A DNA stretch of 64,000 bases, taken from assembly GCA_013400975.1 (NCBI GenBank), contig WBMZ01002654.1:348165-412164 (forward strand), written 5' to 3'. The translations under genes were made by a program, and so were the position numbers. The DNA is from Atrichornis clamosus (lineage: Eukaryota > Chordata > Aves > Passeriformes > Menuridae). The stretch's first letter is position 1. Each line of letters starts with the position of its first letter. Of this stretch, positions 24,888-35,795 are shown piece after piece. Below the pieces are notes generated by a model, which made no database searches, was not told where the DNA came from, and saw only the letters and a list, made by a program, of their open reading frames with translations.

Positions 24888-25890
24888 GAGGTTATTTAGT
24901 ACAATCCTCTAATCAAAGGAACATCAACTACAGCAGGTTGCTTAGAACTGTTTCCAGTCAGGTTTTGAGTATTTCCAAGGAGAGACATGTCACAGCCTCT
25001 CAGTAATCTGTGGTCGGAATGAAAATAATTATTCTTTTGTTCAAGTGGAATTTTCCATATTTCAGTTTGTGCCCACTTCTTCTTGTCCTGTTGCTGGGAA
25101 CCCTCGAGAAGAGTCTGATTCTGCCCTGTTTACTTTCCCCCATCAGTTATTTAAACACATCAGGTAGATCCCTTTAAGCCTCCTTCTCTTTGGGTTGAAC
25201 AGTTCCAGATGTCTCAGCCTTTTCTTATAGGAGAGATGCTCCAGTGCCTAAACATCTTAGTGTTTGACTCATTCCATCTCTCTCTTGCAGCAAGGAGACC
25301 AGAACTGGCCTCATCAGTGCTGAAAAAAGAGAAAGGATCACCTCTCTCCACTTGCTGGGAACTCTTCCCAATGCAGCCCAGGAGTTTGTCGGCTTTTTTC
25401 GCCACAAGAGTATGTTGCTGGCTCGTGGTCAACTTGTTCACCAGGACACCCAGATTCTTTTCTGATAAGCTGCTTTTCAGATCAGTCCTCAGCTTGGGCT
25501 GGTGCTGGGGGTTATTCCTCCCCAGGTGCTGGGCTTTGCATTTCCCATTGATGAACTTCATGAAGTCTCTGTAGACCCGTTCCTCCAGCCTGTCATTGTA
25601 AGGCAGCACAACTGTCTTGTGCATCAGCCACTGCTCCCAGTTTTGTCTAGGTTTCAAGTCTGCAATGTTCTGTTCATTAATGAAAGTGTTATTTGTAAGC
25701 TATTGGAGCCAGTGTTGATATTTGAGTATACTGGCAAGTGGCTGCCAGCTGATCTTCATACCACTGGTCACAGTGTTTTGAGCCCAGGATTGCAGAGAGT
25801 TTTCTGTCCACTGCACTATCCATTTCTCTAGTCTCTGCCTCATCAGATTCAAGGAAATGTTATGCGAGAGAATCATCCCCCTTTTCAGGA
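24888..25890 (-). mobile_element. CR1 LINE, old minus-strand copy
   Basis: Reverse-complement CR1 with CAGTTTGTGCCC, TTGTCCTGTTGCTGGG and GGAGAGATGCTCCAGTGCC signatures. The tail octamers at its left edge are lost, and the first recognisable CR1 wording is near 24888. The minus frame 25214-25657 carries H-L-G-R-N-N-P-Q-H-Q and L-S-E-K-N-L-G-V-L-V. The frame 25700-25948 carries S-H-N-I-S-L-N-L and a palm-like W-I-V-Q-W-T-E-N-S-L, placing the 5' end of similarity near 25890. The segment between about 25660 and 25700, where the catalytic site should be, is deleted or unrecognisable. Heavily diverged. Confidence 0.85.
25214..25657 (-). pseudogene. CR1 ORF2 C-terminal fragment
   Basis: A 147-codon minus frame within the CR1 at 24888-25890. 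Residues near 43-75 match the region after the catalytic site (H-L-G-R-N-N-P, then S-L-S-E-K-N-L-G-V-L-V). Residues near 80-100 match the A-K-K-A-D-K-L-L-G-C-I block. The remainder is frame-shifted relative to CR1. Dead retrotransposon sequence. Confidence 0.7.
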
Positions 25891-26786
25891 AAGGAAACCT
25901 CCAGTTTTGAAAGATGACAACACAGGTTACACCATGATTATCTGTCAATCACTGTGATAGTATTTCTATTAAAATGGGAATGTGAATCTTGCTTTTCTAT
26001 CCAATCTTCTCTGTGATACTCAATGAATGAAAGCAAAATATATCCACTCATAATACTTAAAGGAAATATTTTAAACCTGTGCAGTACTTGGGAAGCCAGA
26101 AATAACACTGTAAATCTTTAAGATAATTTCCCAATTCAGGAGCACATCTTGTTAAATGACAAATGTATTCAAATCCTAGTATTAAAGAACTTTACTTTCA
26201 ATAGTGACAAAAGAATGAAATCAAATTCAATAAAAATTTTCTTTTCCATGATTTCAAATTATGACCTGGTAACATGGTTATTTCAAACCAATCTTATGCA
26301 CACTTTCTCTTAAAAAAAAAATCAATCTCAGAAGACGTCACTTTGTATTCTTAATAGAAGCCTGGAAAAAAATGAGAGCAAGTGTTGAATTCCATAAAGG
26401 AAGCTATTGTATCATTAGGTATGGCACAACACCTCAGAATGCCAAGGATGTTTGTAAGACCTCTTAGTTATCTCAGCAGCTCTGAATTGCACCCTTATAA
26501 TGTAATTGTATTATTCTGCTCATTAAAAATAAGCCTGTGTAATCCCATAACCATGATAGACCACTGCATTAAAAGGACAATTATTTCAGTCAGCATTGCA
26601 AAACATCATAACATTGATGCTGGCTTTTGTAGGAATATACACATATTTTTAGACTACACTGTAAATTATAAAAACTCACCCATTCCCATAGGAATAGATA
26701 TTGTCCACATTTGACTACTTATAAAAGTTGATGATGCATTTGCTTATCAAATTTCAGTGCTTCCATGTCTCCAAAATGTTAGTTTT
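25891..26786. other. AT-rich unique sequence with one long chance frame
   Basis: A plus-strand 110-codon frame spans 26382-26714. It is unusually long for this composition but has no recognisable domain, so I do not call it a gene. Such stretches in gene deserts are sometimes conserved non-coding elements; this was not tested. Confidence 0.4.
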
Positions 26787-26834
26787 ATCATAGAATCATC
26801 AAGGTTGGAAGAGACCTTCAAGATAATCAAGTTT
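26787..26834 (-). mobile_element. Very short CR1 3' end remnant
   Basis: About 48 bp: ATCATAGAATCATCAAGGTTGG then AGACCTTCAAGATAATCAAG, the extreme 3' end of a minus-strand CR1. Most CR1 insertions are 5'-truncated and this is an extreme case. Confidence 0.75.
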
Positions 26835-27446
26835 TGCTACTTCTGTGCAGGGATACTATAAGTGTTAGTACTAGGAAGTGAAATCTGTACACAATTAACT
26901 TCTGAGCTTCTCAAGCTGCACTTCCAAGCATTCAGACATCCTTACAAGTGCCCTAAATTCCCTGAGTGATGTTCAAGATTACACTGAGAGCAAAAGCAAT
27001 GTATAAGGTAAAAAGCCACTTGAAATAGTGTTTATTAACATGGAAGTATACTCTAACACGAAATGCTTTCAAATCTGTTTAAAATGAAAATAATCCTAAA
27101 GCAGTAATGCAACAAATGAAAGAAGTGCATTGCGAAATAAACCCTTAGATTATAAATGGCAAGCTGAAAAAAAAAGAGCAACTGCCACAAGAGAAATTCA
27201 CTAATTCAAGTTCTTGAGAAGAAATACTAAGAGACTTGGAATTAAAAAAAACCCCAACAATGTAAATTTGTTTTTAAATGTCACATTTAGGCTTGTATAT
27301 TTTGCTCTGATATAAATAGGACTTCAGAGAAGAATTTCTGACTAAGTGACTAGTGAGGCAAACTTTCAGGATTCCACTAATTTAATTTAAATTTATTAGA
27401 TATAAGTTAATTTCGTGAGTTTCTGCTCTCAGAAATGAAAGTAAGC
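26835..27446. other. AT-rich unique sequence
   Basis: No gene or repeat recognised between the CR1 remnant and the pentanucleotide array. Confidence 0.5.
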
Positions 27447-27541
27447 TAGAATAGAATAGAATAGAATAGAACAGAACAGAACAGAACAGAATAGAATAGA
27501 ATAGAATAGAATAGAATAGAATAGAATAGAATAGAATAGAA
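27447..27541. repeat. Pentanucleotide microsatellite (TAGAA)n with central (CAGAA)4
   Basis: Nineteen 5-bp units without interruption: five TAGAA, four CAGAA, then ten TAGAA. The variant units form one contiguous block, implying the C variant spread by slippage or conversion. Probably length-polymorphic. Confidence 0.97.
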
Positions 27542-30462
27542 TGCTATGTCTGTCTGTTTGTCCACTGAGGGACTTGCCAGATCAGGTTAAACAGCAGATA
27601 CAAGCATCAGGGGAGGTGAATTGTTATGTGTCATGTCACTTCCCTGTACTATCCAGTAAGCTTTCTGCAGATGTCTTCTTGGTTCCTTTTATTTGTTTTG
27701 GTTTTTTGTTTGGTCCATCTGTTCGTCAGACAGAAATCATCCTCACTCACTGAGAACCCACTGAGAAACTAATTCTTTGAGATTAGTTAAAGTGAAAGGT
27801 AATCTTCTCTCAACATGACAGAAGATCTCTGCATCACAAGAATCCTCTAGTGAGAATTAGACAGACTATTGAATTGACCTAAACCTTTAAAGACAAATTA
27901 ATTATATAATATATATTATCAGTTTAAAATTACATATGAAGGATACCTATATACAATCTGAAGATGTTGATTCAATTAGTTCTTGCAATCAAACTGCAAA
28001 GCAATTCTAGTAATTACATTCTCATTCAAATGATCCAAATTATAATTTTAATATATAAGTTCTTCCTTCCAGCATCTTTGGTTTTTTTGGCTTTTATTTT
28101 CCTGGACAAGGAGCTGCTAATCATCTAGAATTCAGAAAAGAATCCAATTAGATACTCTAAGAAAAGATCAGTAATATTATGACATTATTGTCTGACCTGC
28201 TAATAAATCTGCCCAGTTACATATTCTTGTATGTATATTCATCTCACTGTTTCAGGATGATTTTGACCAGTCTTCTCCTAAATAGATATTGTAATTTCTG
28301 ACTCTGGGCATCCATGTTCTGATGCTGTCTAATGTTCCTCTTTATGATTGCTGATAAAATTTTATGCTTCTGATTCTTCTGAAATTTCCAAAATTTTTGT
28401 TCAATTGAATTGACAGCTTCTGATCTAAGTTCTTTTCCCTGAAAATTGATATCTGCCCTTTATTACTAGTTTCCTAGTTTCATTATTAATGAGCAGCAAA
28501 AAATCTAGGGATCATTTATTTAAAATTTGTTCCTACTCCTGTTTGAAAACCTCATTTTTAAAAGCCAAAGGTGGAACATTTCTGCAGTCTTTCAATCCTC
28601 TTGAGGTCCTTTGTTCTCTGTGCAGTACATTGACAAGGGAACTCTATGCCAAGTAAATCTAATCTTCTCTCCTTGAATGTTCTTCTAAATGGTTATAATA
28701 TTCCTTTCACATCTTTTTAATTGATTTAGCTCCAAAAAGATCAGTTGAAGGCTGTGTGGAGCTCTACTGCATTATTAGTTTCTTCCTTAAGAAAATAAGA
28801 AGTGCATTCAACCTGTTTACACTTTTTCAAGCTTTTTTATCTGCCTATCCTTCTACCAGACTATTTTCCTTGCTAATCTATAGCATTTTGTTTGTAGCGA
28901 TGTTATCAGCACATCACTGCAGAGAAAAAAGCATTTGAAGGCTCCTGCAATAACTTTGCAGCAAGAAGAGCAAGAAGAGCAAGAAATGCAGCTTTTCATT
29001 ATGTAACATCATTCAGATTATTATTCTCATGTCCATTATTCTCATGTCCAGAAAAAGGACTATGTCATTAAAAAAGAAAAAAGGATACTTTCCACTATGA
29101 ACAATGTGCATTCAAAGTTCATGGCAAGCCTGCTTCAATATGAGATAAAGCCAAAATGAAAGAGATGGATAAAAATGACATTGATGTTACGTGGTTAGCA
29201 TATCCTAGCTTTGCTAGAGATAATCTATCAGAGCCAGGATGGACAATAGGAGAGGGGAGGATTGTCACAATCGATATTTTTGTTTAGTATTTCCAGGAGT
29301 TTTCTTCATCCTTATCACAAGCCACAGATTCTGTGATTTTTAGCAGCAGACCCAGGACATCCATGTCAACATTCCTGCCTTCCTATTTGAGCAAATATCA
29401 CTATTTGTTACTGCTCTGAAAAACTGTCTGTCAAAGTGATTTCATCTCCAGTTCCTCCAGCTCAAGTTAACATTGGCTTCTTTCCAGGTGGTGCCACAGG
29501 TCAGGAAACTTTTTTAGTGCTAAAGTTAGCTTAAAACCTATGATTTCCAGAAGAAAAATGTATTCTAAATTCAGTCCCTGTATTTGCTGGAAATATGCAG
29601 CGAAGGCAAAATTGACTAGTCTCTACAGCAGATTCATGAAACAGTTTTGGCTTTGTTGAAGATGCCAGCCTATTCTTTGAGCAACTACATGGGACTTACA
29701 GGTTTCCAACTGTGGGACAATTCAGCTTGCACCTCTTCCCTAGGGCTGGACCCTCATGGTGGCTCCCAGTTGCTAGTGTCTGTGTGGACCTGCCAGAAAT
29801 CCAATCATCAGACTATGCCATCTGCTTTAGACCTGTCTAAATCTTATTTAATTAAACTTTTCAAGCCTAACCAGCGAGCATTAAAAAAACCCCCAACAAC
29901 CAAAGACCACAAAACCAAAAAACAAACGAAAATAAGATTTTTACCAATGTTGTCAACAGAACCTCTGAGAAGTATGGAATCTAAACTAAACATCACTTTT
30001 TTGTTGGTTTTGAGTTCCTGACACTGGTGTACAAAAATTACAGAAAGGACTCTCATAATTTCCAAGAAAGTGAAAAACTAGAAGTCTAACATACTACAAA
30101 ACATACAAAAATAGGCTTATTATTTTCAAGGATAGAATGTCTATTCTCACAACTATGTAAGGATAAAAAAATAGGAGATTTTAATAGGAATGGAGGGAGT
30201 CAGCCTGAGGAAGTCACAGATATCCAAATATAAACGTAAATGTATAAGACACTTGTGAAATTACAAAAAGATCATATGTTTGAAAGGTCCCCAATCTTCT
30301 GTTTTTGTTGTCATTCAGCTTTCTTGAATTCTTTACTTTGTACCAAATATGTTATCACTACAGTCCAGATAGAGGGGATAAAACCTTTTTTTTTTCTGAG
30401 TTTGCTTTCATTAGAGAATCCAATTTAATTAAAAATAACCTCATCACTGTCCATGAGTAGCT
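27542..30462. other. AT-rich unique sequence
   Basis: No gene or dispersed repeat recognised. It contains a perfect 15-bp tandem duplication at 29021-29050. A 124-codon frame at 29647-30021 (+) has no recognisable domain. Confidence 0.5.
29021..29050. repeat. Two perfect 15-bp tandem units
   Basis: The unit TTATTCTCATGTCCA occurs at 29021-29035 and again at 29036-29050, without mismatch. Confidence 0.9.
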
Positions 30463-30766
30463 GAAGGGAGAGTGTCAAGAGGAGTGAGTCAGGCACTTTG
30501 TGGTGCCAAGCAATAGGACAGAAGGCAATGGGCAGAAACTGGTGCACAGGAAGTTCCACCCGAACATGAGGAAGAACTTTGCTGTGCAGGTGACCAAGCA
30601 CTGGAATGCTTGCCCAGAGGGGTTGTGGAATCTCACTGGAGATATTTGAGAACTGTCTGGACACAATCTTGTGCCATGTGATCCAGGACGACCATTCTTG
30701 AACAGGGAGGTTGGCCCAACTGACCCCCTGTGGTCCTCCCCAGCCTGACCCATTCTGTGATTCTGT
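30463..30766 (+). mobile_element. CR1 LINE 3' end (subfamily X copy 1)
   Basis: A sense CR1 3' end: GAAGGGAGAGTGTCAAGAGG at the start, CACAGGAAGTTCCACC, AACATGAGGAAGAAC, GGTTGGCCCAACTGACC, then the tail CATTCTGTGATTCTGT. The GGCCCAACTGACC wording is shared with the copy at 35201-35795 and, in modified form, with 54662-54893, so I group them as one subfamily (X is my label). It is 5'-truncated; no target duplication could be made out. Confidence 0.92.
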
Positions 30767-33700
30767 TTAGAAGGATAGGCATGAAACAGTGCCTAGTATG
30801 GCCAGACTGTTACTGTTACATACCTTGGGTAGATCTGCTTTGATTCTATGACTATACAAATATCCATACTTAAAATATATTTACTGTCAGTAATTCCTCT
30901 GAATTGAATAGGACTACCCACTATAGCACAGAGTACAGGGCTGAGGACATACTGGTGTCTTGGCAGATCTGAGGCTTTCTAGTGTAAACAGCTACTTGGA
31001 TTTCAGTAAAGCCAAATTGAAATAAAAATCTATTGAATAAAAGTGGAAAAAATAATCTCTGAATATGGAATTCAGCCCTAAGGACAGATATTCTGTTTTA
31101 CTATGTGAGTACAAGCCTGTAAGATAATGTGTGCCAGAAGATTATCGAGCCTTATGGTGCTGCAGATGGAATAACTCTGAAGTTCTCATAGCTGTTGAGC
31201 TGAACCTGAAGACTCTCTGAGTCGTCTCTTCTGTGACTGAGTGAGGCTTGGAACAACATTTCCTCCCTGCAGAATGGCTTTGTGTGATGAAAATGGTGCA
31301 GACAGGAGTAAGCCATGTTTCTGAGAAGCTAACACAATGGTTATGAGGTTCTGTTACTCTCCAGACTACTGAGGGTAAAAGGGCAGGTGTCCTTCCGAGA
31401 TGGTTGTGCTGAAATGCAATGTTTTCCTCACAACATCCATATGTAGGATAACAATCTAGTTTCAGCAGTCTAGTGGTGTCACAGGCAGACCTGCTTTCTC
31501 CTTTGTTAGCTTCTTCCTCTGATATCAGTGGGTTTGCATGTTCCATCTCATAGCTAAAAGTCTAGACTTTTAGTCAGTAACAAGAAAGGAATTCAGCAAA
31601 TGTACCAGGGAGTTGAGGCTCATTCCTAGATGTCCTTTATTCCTAACAGCTCCAGTGAGGGCTCTGCCAGGAATTATGGAGGAACAACAAAGCTATTTCT
31701 TTCTCATAGACATTAATAGGGGATGGCTAAGAGTATGCTGCTTTTTATGCTTTGTACTTTAATGAATCATTCAGTAATGGCTCACACACGTCTAAAAATT
31801 CAAGTTGATGACTTTCTAATTCAGAAAAGTAATTTTAAATCTCATTTGGAGCTTTTCACAGTGTCTATCACTGGTGAATTGTAATAATTCAATGCATTCT
31901 GCAACCTGGCCACAAGTATGGGAAATTAATATTTTCTTCCAGCCATCTTCTAATTGAGGCAAAATCAAGGTTCCTGATACATAAAACATACTTGGTCTTT
32001 TCTCTGAGGTAATCTGAGTTACTCTTCTTCCACCAGATAATTTCCACTACATAACATGAGATGAAGCATAAATCAAGTGATTTTCAAAAGCATGAACTTA
32101 AGTTGATTTTTTTTCCAACACATCTTATCTCAGAGCTCCTGATTCTTTGAAGAACACTAAAGTTATATTGTATCCCAGTAGTGCAGTGAGGTAAAAGAGT
32201 GTCTGGCTTTGTTTCTAGTAAAATAAATACTTTAATGCAACTGGGACTTTGTAGCATTATTAGTGAAATACGTTAGGGCATCTAGAGCCTGAGAATTCTA
32301 AACAAGAATAAAGGAAGAATAGTAGTCCAAGGCCTAGAGGTTCTATAAACTAAAACTTAGTATTATGTATGTTTATTCTGTCAGATTCATTACTTCTGCA
32401 ATGCAAATCCAAGACATCTCTGAAGAATTTGGAGTACCTCATTCATCATTTGCTTTAGCCAGCTGGTACTTTTTATAATATTTCTGATCATATCTACTGT
32501 GTTCTGTGTAGGAAAGAAGACACAACTTATCAGACTGTGAATTTAGGACTAGACTTAGGAAAAAAAAGGTCTCTCTTTTTTTTATCTGGAGCTTAATAAT
32601 TAACTTGCCTATCAGTTAAACAACCAATTTTCTCTAGTACTTGATTGACTAAAGTCCTTTTCCCAGGCTTTTGAAAGTCAGAAATGTGCATTATCCTAAC
32701 TAGCTCGACATTTTCCATGTGTAATTAAACACTCCTTTGATACGTGTAGAGAAAATGTCATAACTGTACTTAGGATTATAGGTTAACAGCCTGTAGAATT
32801 TAATTTTAAAAAAAGAAAGTGTATTACTTTGTCTAAAAAATTGGTCCCAGACTGGAACTTTACGTACACCAAATTTCATGCCAGAGTGATTTTTTTTTTT
32901 AAAGAGGCAAGATAGCAGCCCCTCAGAAACATTGTTTTAAACTGAACTCCTTTTAGAACTTTGAGATTCTGGTTGACTTGGGAATACAGCTGTAGGGAAG
33001 ACTGTCTGTTGAGCACTCTATTAACTGAAACTTTGTGTTTACAGCTACTTGTATGTTCAAATGTACACACATATCAGCACTTTCATGTAAATCCTTCCCC
33101 CTCCTCAGGACATCATTTGAAAATAAACTTCTAAACTCACAGTTACAATTTATGCTTTTAAAATTGAAAAAATAGAGACTTACTTCAAATCTTCCATTCA
33201 TCTTACATTTCAAAGTACAATTTTACTTTAGGCATTTTATTCTGCGTCATTTTTTCACTCAAATTTTCTATAACCCTTGTGAAATCTTGAAAATTAAACA
33301 AGAACATAGAAAATACAGGTATAGGCCAATGAAGGGATAAATACAGAGCATGTTACTATTGTTCTGCCTTTTTTGTGCAGCTAAGGAGACATAGAAGCCT
33401 AAGCAAACTGCAAGAGGTCACAGTGAGTGGCCTACCGAGCCATGATACTACCCCAAGATTAGAAAGAATTTTATGTGTCTGAACTGCTGCAACACAGGGT
33501 CTCCAATCTATGAACAGAAGATTAATTAGCTATTCTGTTCTAAGTGTTAAAACCCATCTGTCTTAGTGTGCTTTGTGTTCCTCAGCATTTTTAAGTCCCT
33601 GCCATTGGCATCCAGCTGGAAAGTAAAAACTGAGGAGTTGCAAGCTCTAAAAAAGGCTCTCATTAACAACTCTCACACTGTAGAGCAAGGTAATTCACAA

Positions 33701-35200
33701 ATGATGATGAGTTACAGGCAAGATAGTGGTTTGTCCCAAACATCTCTCTGGAAACCAAGAACCATTTTCCTTCATTTTCTCACATCACAGTAACCCCTGG
33801 TGGCCTGTGTGTTTTTAGTCCATATAAGGAACAAGATAAGCAAGAAAATAGAATTCTTTAGGATCATATCAATTTTTAAAAAAATCCAAATAAATAACTA
33901 AAAAAGTTCTAAATAATGACTTAATCAAAAGCCATACTGCAACACACGCGAATAGTTTGTGAACAGGCAGACGAGTTTAATACAGAATCACTGGAAAATG
34001 AATTACTATGATGGGCAGTGATTCCTGTGCAGTATGCACAGGAGTCCTCTCTATCTTCCTGCTAATATTTGATATTCAGAAAATACAGCCAGTTAAAAAC
34101 AACTGCTACTGTAATCGGCAGATACCGCTAGATTGGGAAGTCTTGCTACTAATAGGTTTGTCTTTGTTTAACACACAGCTGGATTGTGTCAAGAAGCAAC
34201 CCATCAACTGACAAGCACTGTCTTGTTGCAAAGCAGTCTGTGCTTTGTAGTGATTAGACATAACAGGAAGTAATTTGATGATAATATATTGTATTGCATA
34301 ATGGCATGACAGTCAGAACAGTTAAAGAAAAATTCCAGGCTACTTGCACTCCTATGCTAGCAATTAGAAATATTAATTATCTTCTGCTGTTAATGTTATG
34401 TATGCATGTGTATGGTTCATCGTAAAGGATGTATTTTCATTTTTAGCCTGCTATGATTATGTGAAATCAATTTGGACCAGGTACTAATAAATACAATGTA
34501 GAAGTATAGCCTTCTTCACTGCAGAACAGAGGAAGCCTCACAATTAAAATCTATAAAGTGAAGATGGGTAAAATTAATGTAATTTATGATTTTGCTTGTA
34601 ATCATTAATATGCTATGTCATTTTCAAGACTTATAACAATTTTTAATGTGAAAATTAGGTGTTGTGGTTTTTTGCTCTTTTGGATTTTTAATTCTGGCTA
34701 TCCTAAAAATATCTCATGATGTAAATTAGATTTCCACTACCATTCATCTCTTGCTATTCAGAAAAACACATAAATTTAAAAATAATTATTAAATATCTAA
34801 CAAAATAATGCTGCCATGTGAGAGGAAGCAAAGGCATGCTCAGACTGAATGAAGTACAGATAATCAATTCAGTACAACTGTCTAAAATTATTTGAGTGAA
34901 AGAAAAGAATGCTTCTGGAAGAACAATGGTGGGAGTCAATATTCTCAATAACAAAGAGTGTGTGAGTGACGTATGTAGTTCTGCCCTAAAACTGGAAATA
35001 TGAGAGAGGTTCCATAAGAGAACAGGATCCAATTTGCAATGGACAAGTATGGGTGTCTAGGGCATTGGTGTGTGTTGGCAAGGCAAAGAGAAGATGAAGA
35101 TTCAAAAGAGCCTTCAGAGCTGAAAGAGAGGCAGAGTTTTGATTCAAGATCCAGTCCTGAATTGTAATTTGGGGCTTTATTCAGGCTGATACATGAAGGG
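30767..35200. other. AT-rich unique sequence with one exon-like segment
   Basis: No dispersed repeat recognised. The only feature singled out is the splice-flanked segment at 33616-33689. Other frames (for example 31142-31546, minus, 134 codons) have no recognisable domain. Confidence 0.45.
33616..33689 (+). other. Candidate internal exon (74 bp), unidentified
   Basis: A pyrimidine-containing stretch ends in CATCCAG at 33609-33615, and the segment is followed by a donor-like CAAG|GTAATT at 33686-33695. Between them one frame reads W-K-V-K-T-E-E-L-Q-A-L-K-K-A-L-I-N-N-S-H-T-V-E-Q, which is coiled-coil-like and coding-like in composition. I do not recognise the protein. The 74-bp length would start and end mid-codon, which is allowed for an internal exon. 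Splice-like sites near short open frames are common by chance, so confidence is low. Confidence 0.2.
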
Positions 35201-35795
35201 AATCACAGGATCACAGGATGGGTCAGGTTGGAAGTGACCACAGTGGGTCAGTTGGGCCAACCTCCCTGCTCAAGCAGGGTCATTCCTGAGCACATGGCAC
35301 AGGGTTGTGTCAAACAGTTCCTGAATATCTTCAGTGAGGGAGAGTCCACAATGTCTCTGGACAGCCTGTTCCAGTGCATGGTCACCTGTTAAAGTTCATC
35401 CTCATATTCAAGTGGAACATCCTGTGCACCAGATTCTGCCCATTGCCTCCTGTCCTATTGTGTGGGACCACGAAGAAGAGTCTGGCCCTATCCTCTTGAC
35501 ACCCTCCATTCAGATACTTATAGACAGACATTGGAGAGGTCCCCTCTCAGTCATCTCTTCTGAAGGCTGAACAGGCCCAACACTCCCAGCCTTTCCTTGT
35601 AAGAGAGATGCTCCGGTCTTAACCACATTTTTTGCTGTTCACCGGACCTGCTCCAGGAGCTCCATGTCTCTCCTGTACGGAGGAGCCCAGAACTGGACAC
35701 AGCACTCCAGACATGGCCTCGCTAAAGCTGAGTAGAGGTGCAGGATCACCTCCCTTGACCTACTTGCAATGCTCTTCCCACTGCACTTTCTAAAG
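35201..35795 (-). mobile_element. CR1 LINE 3' end (subfamily X copy 2, longer)
   Basis: It starts AATCACAGGATCACAGGATGG, then GTCAGTTGGGCCAACCTCC and CTGCTCAAGCAGGGTCATTC, the reverse complement of the same subfamily as 30463-30766. It continues into ORF2: the minus frame 35639-35854 reads [22 protein letters not shown], the conserved CR1 C-terminal block. The 5' edge near 35795 is approximate. Confidence 0.92.

Noticed and set aside
25502..25831. 109-codon plus-strand frame
   Set aside because: Antisense to a CR1 copy; a shadow of its ORF2.
26382..26714. 110-codon plus-strand frame as a possible gene
   Set aside because: No family resemblance and no splice or start context. Left only as unique sequence that might be a conserved non-coding element.
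27447..27541. CRISPR-like array
   Set aside because: A contiguous 5-bp microsatellite with no spacers, in a vertebrate genome.
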